Counted from the stretch's first letter, positions 23,291 through 34,973 are shown. The stretch is 64,000 nucleotides of DNA from Piliocolobus tephrosceles (GCF_002776525.5 NC_045444.1:29645444-29709443), one strand, 5' to 3'. The notes: generated by a model not told the origin, from the sequence alone. Numbers and translations are program-made.

Positions 23291-23700
23291 CTTCGTCAGG
23301 CTGGCAAAAATGCTACAGACAATTCTCTATGGGAGTTCCATGGAGGAATGACTTTCAGTTGGTGTGGGTTCTTTTTGTTTTAGGGGAACTTTTGACAGTA
23401 TGATTGATATTTAACTTCAAGATAGGCAGGCCTGCTGGGTGCAGAGGGAAAAAACACAAAGGACTAGGCTGCATTTAGGCACAGAAACTAAAGATAGTAA
23501 CTGGTAGGAAAGAAGTGAGATAAAGCAAGAGATTATAGGCAGGCAGGCTAAGGTTATTCCACTGTAAGTCAATTAAGAGAGCTTGAACCTGGAAGAACAG
23601 AAGACTAGTACCATCACCGACAGGAAAAACAGAAAACAAACACGAAAATGACAAAAGCAGAGATAAGAAAGAGGAGAGGAATAAAAGCTCTTCTTAGAAA
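23291..23700. other. Unassigned sequence, possibly more diverged L2
   Basis: Nothing firmly recognised. Confidence 0.3.
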
Positions 23701-23710
23701 GAACAACGAA

Positions 23711-23974
23711 GGCCGGGTGTGGTGGTTCACGCCCATAATCCCAGCACTTTGGGAGGCCGAGGTGGGCGGATCACGAGGTCAGGAGATTCAGACCATCCTG
23801 GCTAACATGGTGAAACCCTGTCTCTACTAAAAATACAAAAAAATGTAATCCCAGCTACTCCGGAGGCTGAGTCAGGAGAACGGCGTGAAGCCGGGAGGTG
23901 GACCTTGCAGTGAGCCAAGATTGCACCACTGCACTCCAGCCAGGGTGACAGAGTGAGACTGTCTCAAAAAGAAA
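23711..23974 (+). mobile_element. AluY-type element with internal deletion
   Basis: It shows GGATCACGAGGTCAGGAGAT, GACCATCCTGGCTAACATGG and GAGAACGGCGTGAAGCCGGG, all AluY-like. About 28 bp of the arm-linking region (TTAGCCGGGC… in the consensus) is missing between ACAAAAAAAT and TGTAATCCCAGC. Target duplications GAACAACGAA (23701-23710) and GAACAATGAA (23976-23985) flank it. The A-tail is short. It is probably the youngest insertion in the window. Confidence 0.9.
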
Positions 23975-23985
23975 CGAACAATGAA

Positions 23986-24370
23986 GAGTTCAGTTGTGGT
24001 CTTGTCTCATGGATTCATGACCACAGGTACTAGGATTGTAAGTACTGAAAACGTAATGCTATCTTACCACCTCCTTTCGATGTGTTTTGCATGCCTGCCA
24101 GTTTGTAGAAAAAGCCATCTATCCATTAAGAGATCTATTCAGGGCACCAAAGAGTTTCATAAAGGCTAATTTGGGTTATCAGCTTCCAGGCACAATCAAC
24201 CCAAGCTAAGCCTTTTACATCACCTGAGGAAGATGTCCCCACAACCCTCCTCACAACACCTTTTTTTACCCCCAATGGGAAATATCTGAACACCATAGTC
24301 ATTCATTTTGAAATGACCACAGTTTGAAGTAGTTAATTTATATATTGATCAGAGTCTTTACAGCAGACAA
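23986..24370. other. Unassigned sequence
   Basis: Nothing recognised. Confidence 0.4.
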
Positions 24371-24446
24371 ATATGTGTATGTGTGAATTTTTGTGTGTAT
24401 GTGTGTGTGTGTTTAACCAAGTAGAGGTTAAACACATATATATGTG
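24371..24446. repeat. TG-rich tract with hairpin and palindrome
   Basis: A broken (TG)n tract leads into an 11-bp inverted repeat, TGTGTTTAACC and GGTTAAACACA, around a 7-nt loop. An exact CACATATATATGTG palindrome overlaps its right arm. Confidence 0.9.
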
Positions 24447-24503
24447 CTGGGAAATTTTCACCCAAAAAATATAAAACAAACAGATCCTTTAAAAATGTAG
24501 CTT

Positions 24504-24752
24504 AGGCCGGGCGTGATGGCTCACGCCTGTAATCCCAGCACTTTGGGAGGCGGAGGCGGGTGGATCACCAGGTCAGGAGTTCAAGACCAGCTTGGTCAAG
24601 ATGGTGAAACCCTGTCTCTACTAAAAATACAAAAATTAGCTAGGCGTGGTGGTGGGTGCCTGTAATCCCACCTACTAGGGAGGCTGAGGCAGAGAATTCC
24701 TTGAACCCGGGAGGCAGAGGTTGGAGTGAGCCGAGATGATGCCACTGCACTT
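24504..24752 (+). mobile_element. AluS-type element, 3'-truncated
   Basis: The left arm and most of the right arm are present, from GGCCGGGCGTGATGGCTCAC to GATGCCACTGCAC. The final about 30 bp and the A-tail are missing and unrelated sequence (TTGGTAAGTGTTGGTAAGG) follows, so the 3' end was lost by a later deletion. Confidence 0.92.
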
Positions 24753-25340
24753 GGTAAGTGTTGGTAAGGTAAACTCATGCCAACATCTTTTCACTGTCAC
24801 TTTTGGCTAACTGACCAACAGTCCTAAATAATGTATTAAGTTATTGGTGAACAGAAAAGCAAGTCATTTGAGAGAGGTTGCTTAAAATTAATTGAACTTG
24901 CCTTGATTTTTGTAGATGGTAAAAAGCCACATTTACGCAGCAATATCTGGAATTACGCTGCTTCAGAAAAAAGGAAAATGGCTGTGAAAACCTTAGTGTA
25001 CCCTATGAATTACATCTGTGAACCCACCCACAGTATCATATCGGTTTTGTTAGAGCAGTGGTATTTGCTAAATTGGAGCAGGAGACAGGTTATTATTTTC
25101 CCCTCCTTTTTGGCTACTTAGATCAAAAGAAAGGTGTACACTTTATTTTTAATCCTATTACTTCACATGAGCTCAGACAGAACATCAAAGACAAGGTAGG
25201 CAGGTTTAACCACTAGCATCGACATATTCTAAAGTTGAAAATCTCTTCCAGATAGCTACCTCACTTTGAAACAGACCACATTTGTGTTGTTCAGAGTCAA
25301 TATTATACTCTACTGTATTTTAACTTTCACCATGCTTAAA
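24753..25340. other. Unassigned sequence
   Basis: Nothing recognised. Confidence 0.4.
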
Positions 25341-25379
25341 AACACACACACACACATATATATATACACACACACACAT
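25341..25379. repeat. Compound (CA)n(TA)n(CA)n microsatellite
   Basis: CA units, then five TA units, then CA units. Confidence 0.95.
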
Positions 25380-25391
25380 AAGAAATGTATT

Positions 25392-25428
25392 TTGCCCTAC
25401 AGCATGCAAGCATACTTTTGTAGGGCAA
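25392..25428. repeat. 10-bp inverted repeat
   Basis: TTGCCCTACA and TGTAGGGCAA are exact reverse complements 17 nt apart. The loop starts with the palindrome GCATGC. Confidence 0.9.
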
Positions 25429-26446
25429 TCTAATATTATTAGAATAAAATGCAATTCACATATACTTTTTTTAAGTTGGCTCAGCCGTCCATCTCAATTT
25501 CATGAAAGGGAGGAAAGTGAATCAAATGCAGTTGCAAAACTTATTTGAGGAGGGCAATGCTTCCCCACATCTGAAGTCTATTGAAAGCTCATGAGTGAGA
25601 ACTTGGGGAGCAAATCCTTTCTGTTCAAAAGATGTGTCAGTGGAGAAATTCTCAGAAAATAGCACACAATTCATCAGAAATCATGTGTATTTCCCCCAAG
25701 CCAGATAATAAAAGAAAGTTACAGTTCTGAATTCTTTTTCTAAGAGGAACTAAATCTAAATATGTAAAGTAATTCATAAAGATTTTGCATTAGAAAACAT
25801 ACCATATGTAGTAGAGGTATCAAAAATATCTAACAACTAGGTAACTAGATCAACCCAGATAATCAGAATGAACAAAGGCAAAATAAGTGATACAGATGTA
25901 CTGCTGTACAGTCCTGGCTTTAAGAATGTCCAAAATTCTTAAATGAAATAAAACTAGTTTTGTGGAAGTATATGGTGGTTGACTTGAGATTTCCTGGTGA
26001 CATAATTATCATCAAGACGCTAGAGCAAGTACAAATGTTTATTAGGTTTCTAATACTTGCATTGCATTTGTCATTAGTCTGTGGAGATAACAACAGTTAT
26101 ATATGCATGGGACAGCACCTATGCCTTCATGGGGAAGTCAGACTGTCGTTATACTCAAATACTTGAACATATATAAAAGTAATCCATGCTCACTGCTAAA
26201 GACGGGCACAACCCACAAATGCTAGAAAATTCTAAAGATGAAGTTCCACCTCAGCACTAGGGGAAAATGTACTTATTTTATGGAGATGGGAGAAGTTGAA
26301 TTCACACTTAAAGTACAGTCTGGTCTTAGGTAAGAACTGAGGATAGGATGGCATTTCAGGAAAAAAAGAATGTTGAATGTCTACATCGGAAGTGTGTGGT
26401 GTGAAATCAAATTACCTACATTTAACCTTCTCAGGAAATGTCTTTG
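25429..26446. other. Unassigned sequence
   Basis: Nothing recognised. Confidence 0.4.
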
Positions 26447-26590
26447 ACTTTTATTTTGCCAATAAGAAAATTAAGGCTCAAGGAGATTAAATAACTTGTT
26501 TAACACTACACATCTAATGAAGTGGAAGATGCAAGATTTGAATCCAGATGCACTCCATTTAAGTTCATGTTCTTTCGACAATACCCTGGT
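26447..26590 (-). mobile_element. MIR, minus strand
   Basis: AAGAAAATTAAGGCTCAAGG, AAATAACTTGTTTAACAC and GATTTGAATCCAGATGCAC follow the reversed MIR consensus. Confidence 0.8.
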
Positions 26591-26814
26591 GCAACTAGAA
26601 GGCATAATGCAGGGAGCAAAGTGCAAAGTTAGAAAGAAATGTGGATAACATACTTGGAGAATCATGAATGTATCCACTGGAGTTCGGTGGTCAGGGGGAC
26701 ATGAGAGAGGAGACAGGCAGGGAGGGACTACCACTTTTCTTGGCCAACTGGGTAGTATGGCTTTCATTTATAAATATTAGTTGTAACTAACAACTTAATG
26801 TAACAGGTTTATAC

Positions 26815-26945
26815 TGAGTGATGTTTTCAGAAGGTTGATTTAGCCATAGTGCATAGGAAGGACCGAGTGTGGAGGGAGAAAGAGGAAGGAGGTGAAGGCT
26901 GGAAACAGAGCAAACAGAAGATCCTTACACTACTCCAAAAGTAAG
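26815..26945 (-). mobile_element. L2 fragment, minus strand, diverged
   Basis: GATTTAGCCATAGTGCATAG and GGAGGTGAAGGCTGG loosely follow reversed L2 internal sequence. Confidence 0.35.
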
Positions 26946-27463
26946 GTAATGGGGGCTTTTATCATGTTAGTTCCAGCAAAAATTGAAGAGAGTGCCAAAT
27001 GTGAGACCCATTTTCTAAATGGTTACAACATATAGTTGCTGTTGATCTTACAACTTTGAAATAATCAAATCTGATGCTGTTATGAACTATGAGATTTAAC
27101 AACTTCATACAAGCTAAAGGAGACTATCTCCCAAACACAGAAATAAGTGAAGGCCTGTCCTCTAGAGTTACATAAGGAGAATCATAACCAATTTCTACTA
27201 TCAGGCTCTCTGCAGGAACATAAACAGACAAATTACTAACACTATCAAATGACAACATTTAAGACTCAGGATCAATAGATTTGATATAGAATAATGAGAA
27301 ATGATGCTAATATTATCAGATCAAAAGGCCACGTTAATTTTACGGATAGATGACAGTTTCATATTTGGACAAAAGGAAATAGCTAAATAAGAAATAGGAA
27401 AGGTGAATAAACTAAGGACTTTTTTGCTATGTTTTTCATTATCGTTTTTAATAAAAGGTTAGA
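26946..27463. other. Unassigned sequence
   Basis: Nothing recognised. Confidence 0.4.
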
Positions 27464-27476
27464 TATGACCCACTAT

Positions 27477-27627
27477 TTTGTTTTTGTTTGGGATGGGGTC
27501 TCATTCTGTCATGCAGACCATAAGTGCAGTGGTGTGATCAGAGCTCACTGCAGCCTCAAACCCCTGGGCTCAAGCAATCCTTTTGAATAGCTGGAACCAC
27601 AGGTGCATGCCACCATGCCTGGCTAAT
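27477..27627 (-). mobile_element. Alu monomer (FLAM-like), minus strand
   Basis: A single Alu arm of about 150 bp in reverse: GGGATGGGGTCTCATTCTGT, GAGCTCACTGCAGCCTC, ACCACAGGTGCATGCCACC. The flanks ATGACCCACTATTTTG (before) and AGGATCCACTATTGTATG (after) form an imperfect target duplication. Confidence 0.8.
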
Positions 27628-27643
27628 ATAGGATCCACTATTG

Positions 27644-28077
27644 TATGAAAAATCTACATCTACTTCTGTAGCACTATTAAATGAGATAAAACATAAAACC
27701 ATTTTTCTAAATAAGCATACCAAGATTATATGATACAGTATGATTTTAAGAAGAAAAGTCATCTAAAATAAGTTTAGTGACTACTTAATTCCACATTGAG
27801 TAGAGTAGTTTTCTGATAACTAGTATCATTGCTGTCTCTTTACATTTCTAACAAAATATTCTATGATCTCACATAGTTTCCAGCATGATTTTTTTTGTCA
27901 AATATTTAATATTTATTTCATTATGAAGATTAATGGTACTTATGAAGAAACGATAATTTGTTCAGAAAACCACGTGTGGAGTATTGGATAATCTGGACTC
28001 ATCTTGCTTATGCATATTACATTAGTTAATCGAATACTTAAGTGGCTTTCTGTTACCCTATATAGATTAAGATTTTG
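27644..28077. other. Unassigned sequence
   Basis: Nothing recognised. Confidence 0.4.
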
Positions 28078-28374
28078 GACCAGACGCAGTGGCTCACACC
28101 TGTAATCCCAGCACTTTGGGAGGCTGAGACGGGCGGTTCATCTGAGGTTGGGAGTTCCAGACCAGCCTGGCCAACATGGTAAAACCCCATCTCTACTAAA
28201 AATACAAAAATGAGCCAGGCATGGTGGTGCGCACCTATAATCCCAGCTACTCAGGAGGCTGAGGCAGAAGAATTGTTTGAGCCCAAGAGGTGGAGGTTAC
28301 AGTGAGCCGAGATTGCGCCACTGTACTCCAGCCTTGGCGACAGAGTAAGGCTCCATCTCAAAAAAGATAAAAAA
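28078..28374 (+). mobile_element. AluS-type element
   Basis: Full-length dimer with CCAGACCAGCCTGGCCAACA and a short A-rich tail broken by T and G. It is more diverged than the Alu at 7496, with no clear target duplication. Confidence 0.93.
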
Positions 28375-29457
28375 TGAAGAAAGGTTGTTCTCCATTTGTG
28401 AAACTATCCATCTATTTGTCCCAAACTAACTTTCTTGGTGGAGACATGGTAAGGCATCTAATCCTTTTACTGGAAACACAACATGAAAGTAAGAAGACAA
28501 AAAGAAAAAAGTTAACTATTTAACTGAAAATTGTAGTTCTTGGTTAACTTAGAAAATTTTAGTGACAAGGCATCAGGATTCCTTTTGCATATATACTGTA
28601 CAGCTGACCCTATCTCTGTGCATACCTAAATGAAGCTCTCTCTCTCTCTACTTATGTACCTACCTACCTCTCTAATTCAGATGAGAAATCAAGCAGTCAG
28701 ACCAGATTAACATGCTTTGTAAATTAACTATTACCTATGACAGCAACATGTGCAAGTGGGTATTTGATGCTATCTAATCATATTTTACGGCAGCACCCTT
28801 CAAGAGTTTATTATTCTTATCTATTCTTATCAGTATATTACTATTATGGTTAGAAAGAGACAATTACAAGGAAATTACATTTGCTTTTCATTTTGAAAAC
28901 ATACTTCACATTGTTGAAGTTAACCTGATGTGCCATCAAGAGATGGAAAAACAACCCATTATCAACCACTCAACAACGTAAAGCAATTGTAACTTGCAAA
29001 AAGTTATTATTTAACTATTGAGGAAATTACCAAATCATTCTTTGCCATTTGATTAATTGCTGGGAAGTTCACTGAGTCTTTGAAGAATGAAATAGGCTGC
29101 TGTTCCAAACCAGATGATAGAATGCTATTTCTCACACTGGTTTAAAATCTGTTTTAACAGAGTGAAGACATAAAGTATGTACTAAGTGTCCAGTGGATGC
29201 CTCACCAGATTAGTTGCTGAAAAGAAATAATACAGAGGACCCAGGGTGGGGGTGGTCAACAAATTCATGTGGAGCTAGATGCACATACCTCAAACAACTA
29301 GGGAGTAACGTTATACATTATACAGCCAAGGAGGAACTCTGCGATTAATATACATGGACTATAGGAATTCAGAAAAGGGAAAGAACAATGTAGGATGGAG
29401 TAGCTCATGACATTACATGCCAAATGTAGAAAACAGGCTTTCCTCTGTCCTTTTTCT
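28375..29457. other. Unassigned AT-rich sequence
   Basis: No gene. It contains short CT-rich and (TACC)n patches at 28632-28672. Confidence 0.4.
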
Positions 29458-29580
29458 TTCAAATATTCACTCACTTAACAAATATTTACTGAGTTCATAC
29501 TACAAGCTAGGAGCAGAGGTAAAACATGTAGAGAGGTCTCTACAGTGTCTATAGGCTATTAGAGATTATTAAATTATTAA
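29458..29580 (-). mobile_element. L2 3' end, minus strand
   Basis: ATTCACTCACTTAACAAATATTTACTG followed by TACAAGCTAGGAGCAGAGG resembles the reversed L2 terminus. Confidence 0.6.
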
Positions 29581-29836
29581 AACTGAGATTATACAAAAAG
29601 AGTATCACATTTCTAGAGAGAAAAAATGCCGCTTTAATGTATATATCATGGATAACGTCATGCTCCTATAAAATAAACCAAATGGTTGAAAAGTCCTACC
29701 ATGATTTAACTTTACTTCATTAGGTATCGACCTGTGATCCTAGATCAGTGGTACAAAAGACTACCACGGTCCTGACTCCCTTCATCTACTCCCTCCCACT
29801 ACCTTATCTCCCCAACCCCCACCAACCCTGCTCCCC
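29581..29836. other. Unassigned sequence
   Basis: Nothing recognised. Confidence 0.4.
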
Positions 29837-29896
29837 TGCATGCACATGCTCGTGCGCGTGCGCCCACACCCACACCCACACCCACACACACACACA
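29837..29896. repeat. GTGCGC alternating tract plus (CCCACA)n and (CA)n
   Basis: TGCACATGCTCGTGCGCGTGCGC is alternating or near-alternating purine-pyrimidine with CpG steps, and is followed by four CCCACA-type units and CA units. The first part has high Z-DNA potential. The tract holds a local cluster of CpG in otherwise CpG-poor DNA. Confidence 0.9.
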
Positions 29897-31848
29897 GAGG
29901 TCTTATCTGTGATAAACATTTTGACACAGGAACATTTATGGTATAGCTCATAGTTAAAGTGATGAAGTAGCTGAATCTTCAGAAGAAAGTAGAGAGACAG
30001 TTTGCCTACTGGTGGTAGCATTTGCTGTAGCTATTCCTGGCATTGGGCAACACATGTTTTTAATAAACTTGTAAAAACAGTGTAGATCTAGCTGTAAATA
30101 TGTTTTGCTTGGTAATGTAGGCTGAATATAATGATTAGATTGACAGTTGTTGGGTTTTTCTCCCCTAAAAAAATCACTATACAATACAAAGAGAAATAGT
30201 TTGAATGATGAGGCCCAAAACAGTATCACGATACCAATACTGTGTTGATAATTATTGTTTACGACAACAGTCAATTTACACCAAAAACATGCTGTTTTCC
30301 TTGTTCACAGCATTACACGTTTTGTTTAGTCTCTTAGAAATATCTAACTCCATGTGAAGTAGCCTATATCTATAATTAGAACTAAGCCACACAATCGGAT
30401 GCCTGTCAATATTGTGGCAAGCAGCTTAAAAATAGAACAAAAATTGAAGTTACTGACACGAGTTGTGGAAATTACTTTTATGGCAATATATTTATTTTAA
30501 TTTTCACTATTATCAATAAAATGTAATGGCCAGAAAAAGATATGTAAATAATTGCTAAAAATAAGGAAATGAAATAAAATAATGAGCATTATCTACTAAT
30601 AGAACCCTAACCTTTAGTGAGCTAAATCCAAATTTGGCATGTCTTTGAAGAACTTTACAAATATATTCAACAGCAACTTTCTGAGATTTTAAACCTTGCT
30701 TCCTAGTACTAACAGACATAGTCTATACAAACCCATTTATTAACAGTTACTTGTCAAAATAGCTCTTTTTTGTTAGGCTAAAGAATTATTGTGGAGTTCC
30801 CATTCAGAATAGAATCATACATAATGTCAGCAGCCTAATAATGTGTCATGTATATATCAGAGACCAATATTTCTTAGATTTGGAATGTCTGAACTAAATA
30901 CTATATTAGTTATACTATGATAAATCTATTATATTTACATTTCTAGATATAATTAAGCCACCTATTTAATAAAGATACAGCAGACACATAGTAAGTTTAT
31001 AATTGTTATTGTAGATGTAGGAGAGAAGGAAGAAATAAAGAGTTATAAAACAAATTTCTGTCTTCTGGAGGCCCACAGTCTAGAGCATTTACATAGAACA
31101 ACAAATCTATATATTTTATTATCAAATAATAATAAATACCTAGATTTCAAATTAAGTCCTCCTCAAAATTAATACAAATCAATTCCAAAGGCTTTGTATT
31201 TCTTCCATTGCCATATTTTTGTTTCTCTGCTGACAAAACAGAACTAAGAGATCTTTCATTAAATTAACTCTATGTAGACAATAAGGTAAATTGATAGAGC
31301 ATGACAACTACCTTGAAATTTTAGATGGGATGTCAAAAGAAAAATGTTCTATATGTTGCCAAAGGGCAGCGGCAGAAACAGTGAAAAAAAACCAATAAAA
31401 ACAGAGATTTGGGCTCCAGGGAAAAATGAGTTCCAATAATCAGAGCTGTCCAAAAATAAATCAGCTGCCTTACTAGGTAATGAGTTCCCAACTACTAAAT
31501 GAGGCAAGTTTCAGCTGGACATCTACTCAGTGGGGCTGGTGTAGACAGTATTAAAAGAGTTGAGAGGAGTTGCTTTTATGATACAATGGATTAAATGTTA
31601 GGAATAATGATAAGAGTAATGGTAACAGATTTATAAGGCATACAATTTGCAATCAGACACAAAAAGGGCAATCGATTTTTTTCTAAATTCATTTTTTCCT
31701 TCATTCTTGTTTTAAATGACAATAACCGAGGCTTAACAGTTTATCTAATTATTATAGAAATGTGTAAGTCTTTCCAAAAATAGGTTTAAACCTTATCTTT
31801 TGTCAGTAGTCAGGTGTGTTGGTGAAGTTGGTTTATTTTCCTTTCAGT

Positions 31849-31851
<3 letters not shown>
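29897..31851. other. Unassigned AT-rich sequence
   Basis: About 2 kb with no gene and no repeat I can name. Confidence 0.4.
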
Positions 31852-31890
<39 letters not shown>

Positions 31891-31897
31891 ACACACA
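31852..31897. repeat. (CA)n microsatellite
   Basis: About 23 CA units with a single interrupting GA step near the 3' end. Confidence 0.95.
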
Positions 31898-32304
31898 TTT
31901 ACTGCTATGTAAATAGTTGTTATACTATTTTTTTTTAGGGAATTATGATGAGAAAAAAGTCTGTACATGTTCAGTACAGATGCAAGTTTTTAATGGAATA
32001 TTTTTGATCTGCAGTTGTTTGAATTCATGAATGCAGAACACACAAATATAAAGGGCTAACTCTATCTTTAGCAAAGTCAACTGTAAATGGGATTATTAAG
32101 TTGTAGAACATGTATGTTACAAATTTTGACAGAAGCTGCCCAGTTGCCCAATGATAGTTGGATCATTATACTGAATATGAAAATATCCATTTATTTCCTC
32201 ATGCCCTTACCAACATTAGGTGTTATCGCTTTTGTTATTATTTTATTGATCTAATAGTTAAGACATATACACATATTACTTACATACGATTTATATAGTT
32301 TTTG
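31898..32304. other. Unassigned sequence
   Basis: Nothing recognised. Confidence 0.4.
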
Positions 32305-32349
32305 GTGTGTGTGTGTGTGTGTGTGTGCATGTGTGTGTATGTGTATGCA
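32305..32349. repeat. (TG)n microsatellite, interrupted
   Basis: About 11 TG units, then interrupted TG/TATG units. It sits just upstream of the AluJ. Confidence 0.9.
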
Positions 32350-32365
32350 CATATTATATAAGCTT

Positions 32366-32663
32366 TGTAGCCAGGTGTGTTGGCTCATACCTATAACGTT
32401 AGCACTTTGGGAGGCCAAGGTAGGAGGACTACTTGAGGCCAACAGTTTGAGACCAGTCTGGTCATTATGGTGAGACCCCCATCTCTACAAACATTTTTTT
32501 TTTTTTTTTTTTTAAATAAGCCAGGCATGGTTGTACGCATCTTTACTCCCAGCAACTCTGGATGGCAGGATGGCTTTAGCCCAGGAGTTCAAGGCTGTAG
32601 TGAGCTATGATCATGCTACTAAACTCCAGCCTGAGTGACAGTGAGACCCTGTCTCTAACAACA
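32366..32663 (+). mobile_element. AluJ-type element with an internal T20 run
   Basis: A diverged dimeric Alu. AGCCCAGGAGTTCAAGGCTG and GTGAGCTATGATCATGC are AluJ diagnostics. The A-rich linker between the arms, expected as CTACAAAAAATACAAAAAATT, reads CTACAAACA followed by 20 T (32494-32513) and AAATAAGCC. The tail is (AAC)n. Confidence 0.9.
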
Positions 32664-32689
32664 ACAACTTTGCATTTTCCTGATCGCTA

Positions 32690-33000
32690 CTATGTACAAG
32701 GTGTCATGAATAGAGCATGAGAGTTGCAAAAGAGAACATACTGTTACTCCTGATAATCTAGTTGATGAGATTAAAAATACACATAAAAAGAGTGTGGATG
32801 ATATAAAGCAGAATAAGAGTCAAATTGAGACAGAAAATGCTGCATGAGGAAGTAGAAAGGACTGCGAGCTGAAATGGCTGCAGATTTGGGAGAGCAGGAA
32901 GGATCTAAATGGAACTACAAGAATGGGCAAGACACTGAAGCACAAAGAAAAGGTGGAGGGGCAGTCTAGATGGGAAGGAATGGCTACCGTGCTGGTGCTA
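32690..33000 (-). mobile_element. Possible diverged L2, minus strand
   Basis: Overall wording resembles the reversed L2 internal region (GAACATACTGTTACTCC…CTAGTTGATGAG; GGCAAGACACTGAAGCAC). Low identity. Confidence 0.3.
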
Positions 33001-33139
33001 GAGCAGTTTTGCTAAAGTAGAAGATAGAAGTAGGAGAAACAGGTTCAACTTTACTCTCTCTTATATTGCTTTATTTTTCTTCAGATCACTTAGAATTACC
33101 CCCAAATTACATAATTATAGTTATACATTATATAGGTAT

Positions 33140-33265
33140 ACATTTCCTCGTTTATTGCCTGTGTTCTTACTGCCCCAAAGGGGTGACTGAGTTGTCTCGT
33201 TCACTGTTGTATCTCCAGAAGCTCAACAGTGTCAGCACATAGGTTTGCTGAAGAAATGAATGTTA
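33140..33265 (+). mobile_element. L2 3' end fragment
   Basis: GTTCACTGTTGTATCTCCAG, AACAGTGTCAGCACATAGG and GAAATGAATG match the L2 terminus in order. Confidence 0.65.
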
Positions 33266-33547
33266 CTCTGAGGACACTCAGAGGAGTCAGAAATGTTAGA
33301 GTCCGGATTTATAGAATTTATATGGAAACTTGGAAATGATAACACGATAAAACTGGGGCTGTGAGGTGATGAAATACAATGGTGTTTGTGAGAATTTAGT
33401 CTAGTTGTGCTATGCAGGATGAAGCAATCTACCGGCAAAACCAGAAGGCCAGTAAGATTACTGCAATATTGCAGGGTTAAGAAAACTAAGTGAAGAGACG
33501 AGCAAAAAGACTTGGTGACTAATTGACTAATAATAGCACAAACTAGT
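33266..33547. other. Unassigned sequence
   Basis: Nothing recognised. Confidence 0.4.
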
Positions 33548-33747
33548 GCTTAATATGTGCTTGTTTTGTGACAAGTATTGCACATACATTTATTTAGTCC
33601 TGTGAGATAGGTACTATGATTCCAGTTTTTAAAATGAGGAAACTGAGACACAGGAAGGTTAAGTAACTCACCCAAAGTCACACAGTTAGTAAGTCATTCA
33701 GCAGGAATCATTTTTGATTCTGTGTCTGTAAAGTCTGTGTGCTTTCC

Positions 33748-33748
<1 letters not shown>
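33548..33748 (-). mobile_element. MIR, minus strand
   Basis: GAGATAGGTACTATGATTCC, AAAATGAGGAAACTGAGACA, GGTTAAGTAACTCACCCAAA and GTCACACAGTTAGTAAGTCA follow the reversed MIR consensus closely. Confidence 0.92.
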
Positions 33749-33749
<1 letters not shown>

Positions 33750-33785
<36 letters not shown>

Positions 33786-34053
33786 GAGCCTGTTTCCCAG
33801 GCTGGAGTGCAGTGGCGCGATCTCAGTTCACCACAACCTCTGCCTCCCAGGTTCAAGCAATTCTCCCATCTCAGCCTCCTAAGTAGCTGGGATTACAGGC
33901 ATGTGCCACTATGCCCGACTAATTTTGTATTTTTAGTAGAGATGGGGTTTCTCCATGTTGGTCAGGCTGGTCTCAAACTCCAGACCTCAGGTGATCTGCC
34001 CACCTTGGCCTCCCAAAGTGCTGGGATTACAGGCATGAGCCACCGTGCCCAGC
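33750..34053 (-). mobile_element. AluS-type element, minus strand
   Basis: A full-length reversed Alu with an expanded TTTA-type tail (33750-33785). GACCTCAGGTGATCTGCCCA fits AluSx/Sg. It lies directly against the MIR. Confidence 0.94.
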
Positions 34054-34655
34054 CTATTTTAAAGGAATATTTTGGGTTATGGATACATGGGAGGTGATCC
34101 TGGTCATGCACTGATACTGCACATACATATTGATGTCCAAACTGGTATTCCCAAGAAAAAAGAAAATGATCAAGCATGTGCTAGGTCAGTGTTTTCATGA
34201 CCAATTAATGGATCATAAAATCAATTAATTTAGTGAGTCATGATCACCATTTTAAAAAGAAATGAAATAAATAAGAGGAAAAGAAAACATTAAAAAGAAC
34301 TACCCATAGTACTGTTTCATGAAACTTTTGTTTCAGATATATGTACCAGATCACAGTGTTAAATGTAGTGTGGGTTGGAGTTTAAAAAAAAAAAAAAAAA
34401 CTTTGAAAGTCACAGTGCCAGATCATCTATTGCCAATTTTGCCAATTTTACGTAAAAATAAAAATTTAGTTGGTTATCTGCAAAGGGGCAGAGGACTAGA
34501 ACGTAAAATCATTAAGATACTCTTAGGTTTGGTAAAATAATGGCACAAACCTATATACACACACTTTTTATTATTCAAAATATTATTATATCCTCAGTTG
34601 CTATAGCAATAATAAGCATGTTTTGTTGAAAGCTTAGAAGTTTAGTAACAGTACC
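34054..34655. other. Unassigned sequence
   Basis: No gene. A poly(A) run of 17 lies at 34384-34400. Confidence 0.4.
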
Positions 34656-34659
34656 TTCC

Positions 34660-34850
34660 ACCTGAATGAGGCATCAGTGGGTTTATCAAGTACTTCACAC
34701 ATCAGAACCTTGTAACATTCTGATATTGTTTCCATGCTCATTCTCAGAATAAATCATTTGTGGTTCAGAGTGGCAGAGACAGGACTTGAAACCAGAGTTT
34801 CTGCCTCCAACTCCAGTCTCCTCCTTCCAGCACAGCAGACCTGCTGCTTC
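34660..34850 (-). mobile_element. Possible MIR, minus strand, diverged
   Basis: GTGGCAGAGACAGGACTTGA, AACCAGAGTTTCTGCCTCC match the reversed MIR 5' half; the rest is weak. Confidence 0.4.
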
Positions 34851-34952
34851 TGGATGTCATTTAGCCAAGGCCAGATTGAGGGTCTACAAACATTTTGCCT
34901 TTCGGCATATTCGGGAGCCTTAAGGCCACCCCACTTTGCATTAAGGAATTAG

Positions 34953-34973
34953 AAACAAACAAACAAACAAACA
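34953..34973. repeat. (AAAC)n microsatellite
   Basis: Five AAAC units. Confidence 0.9.
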
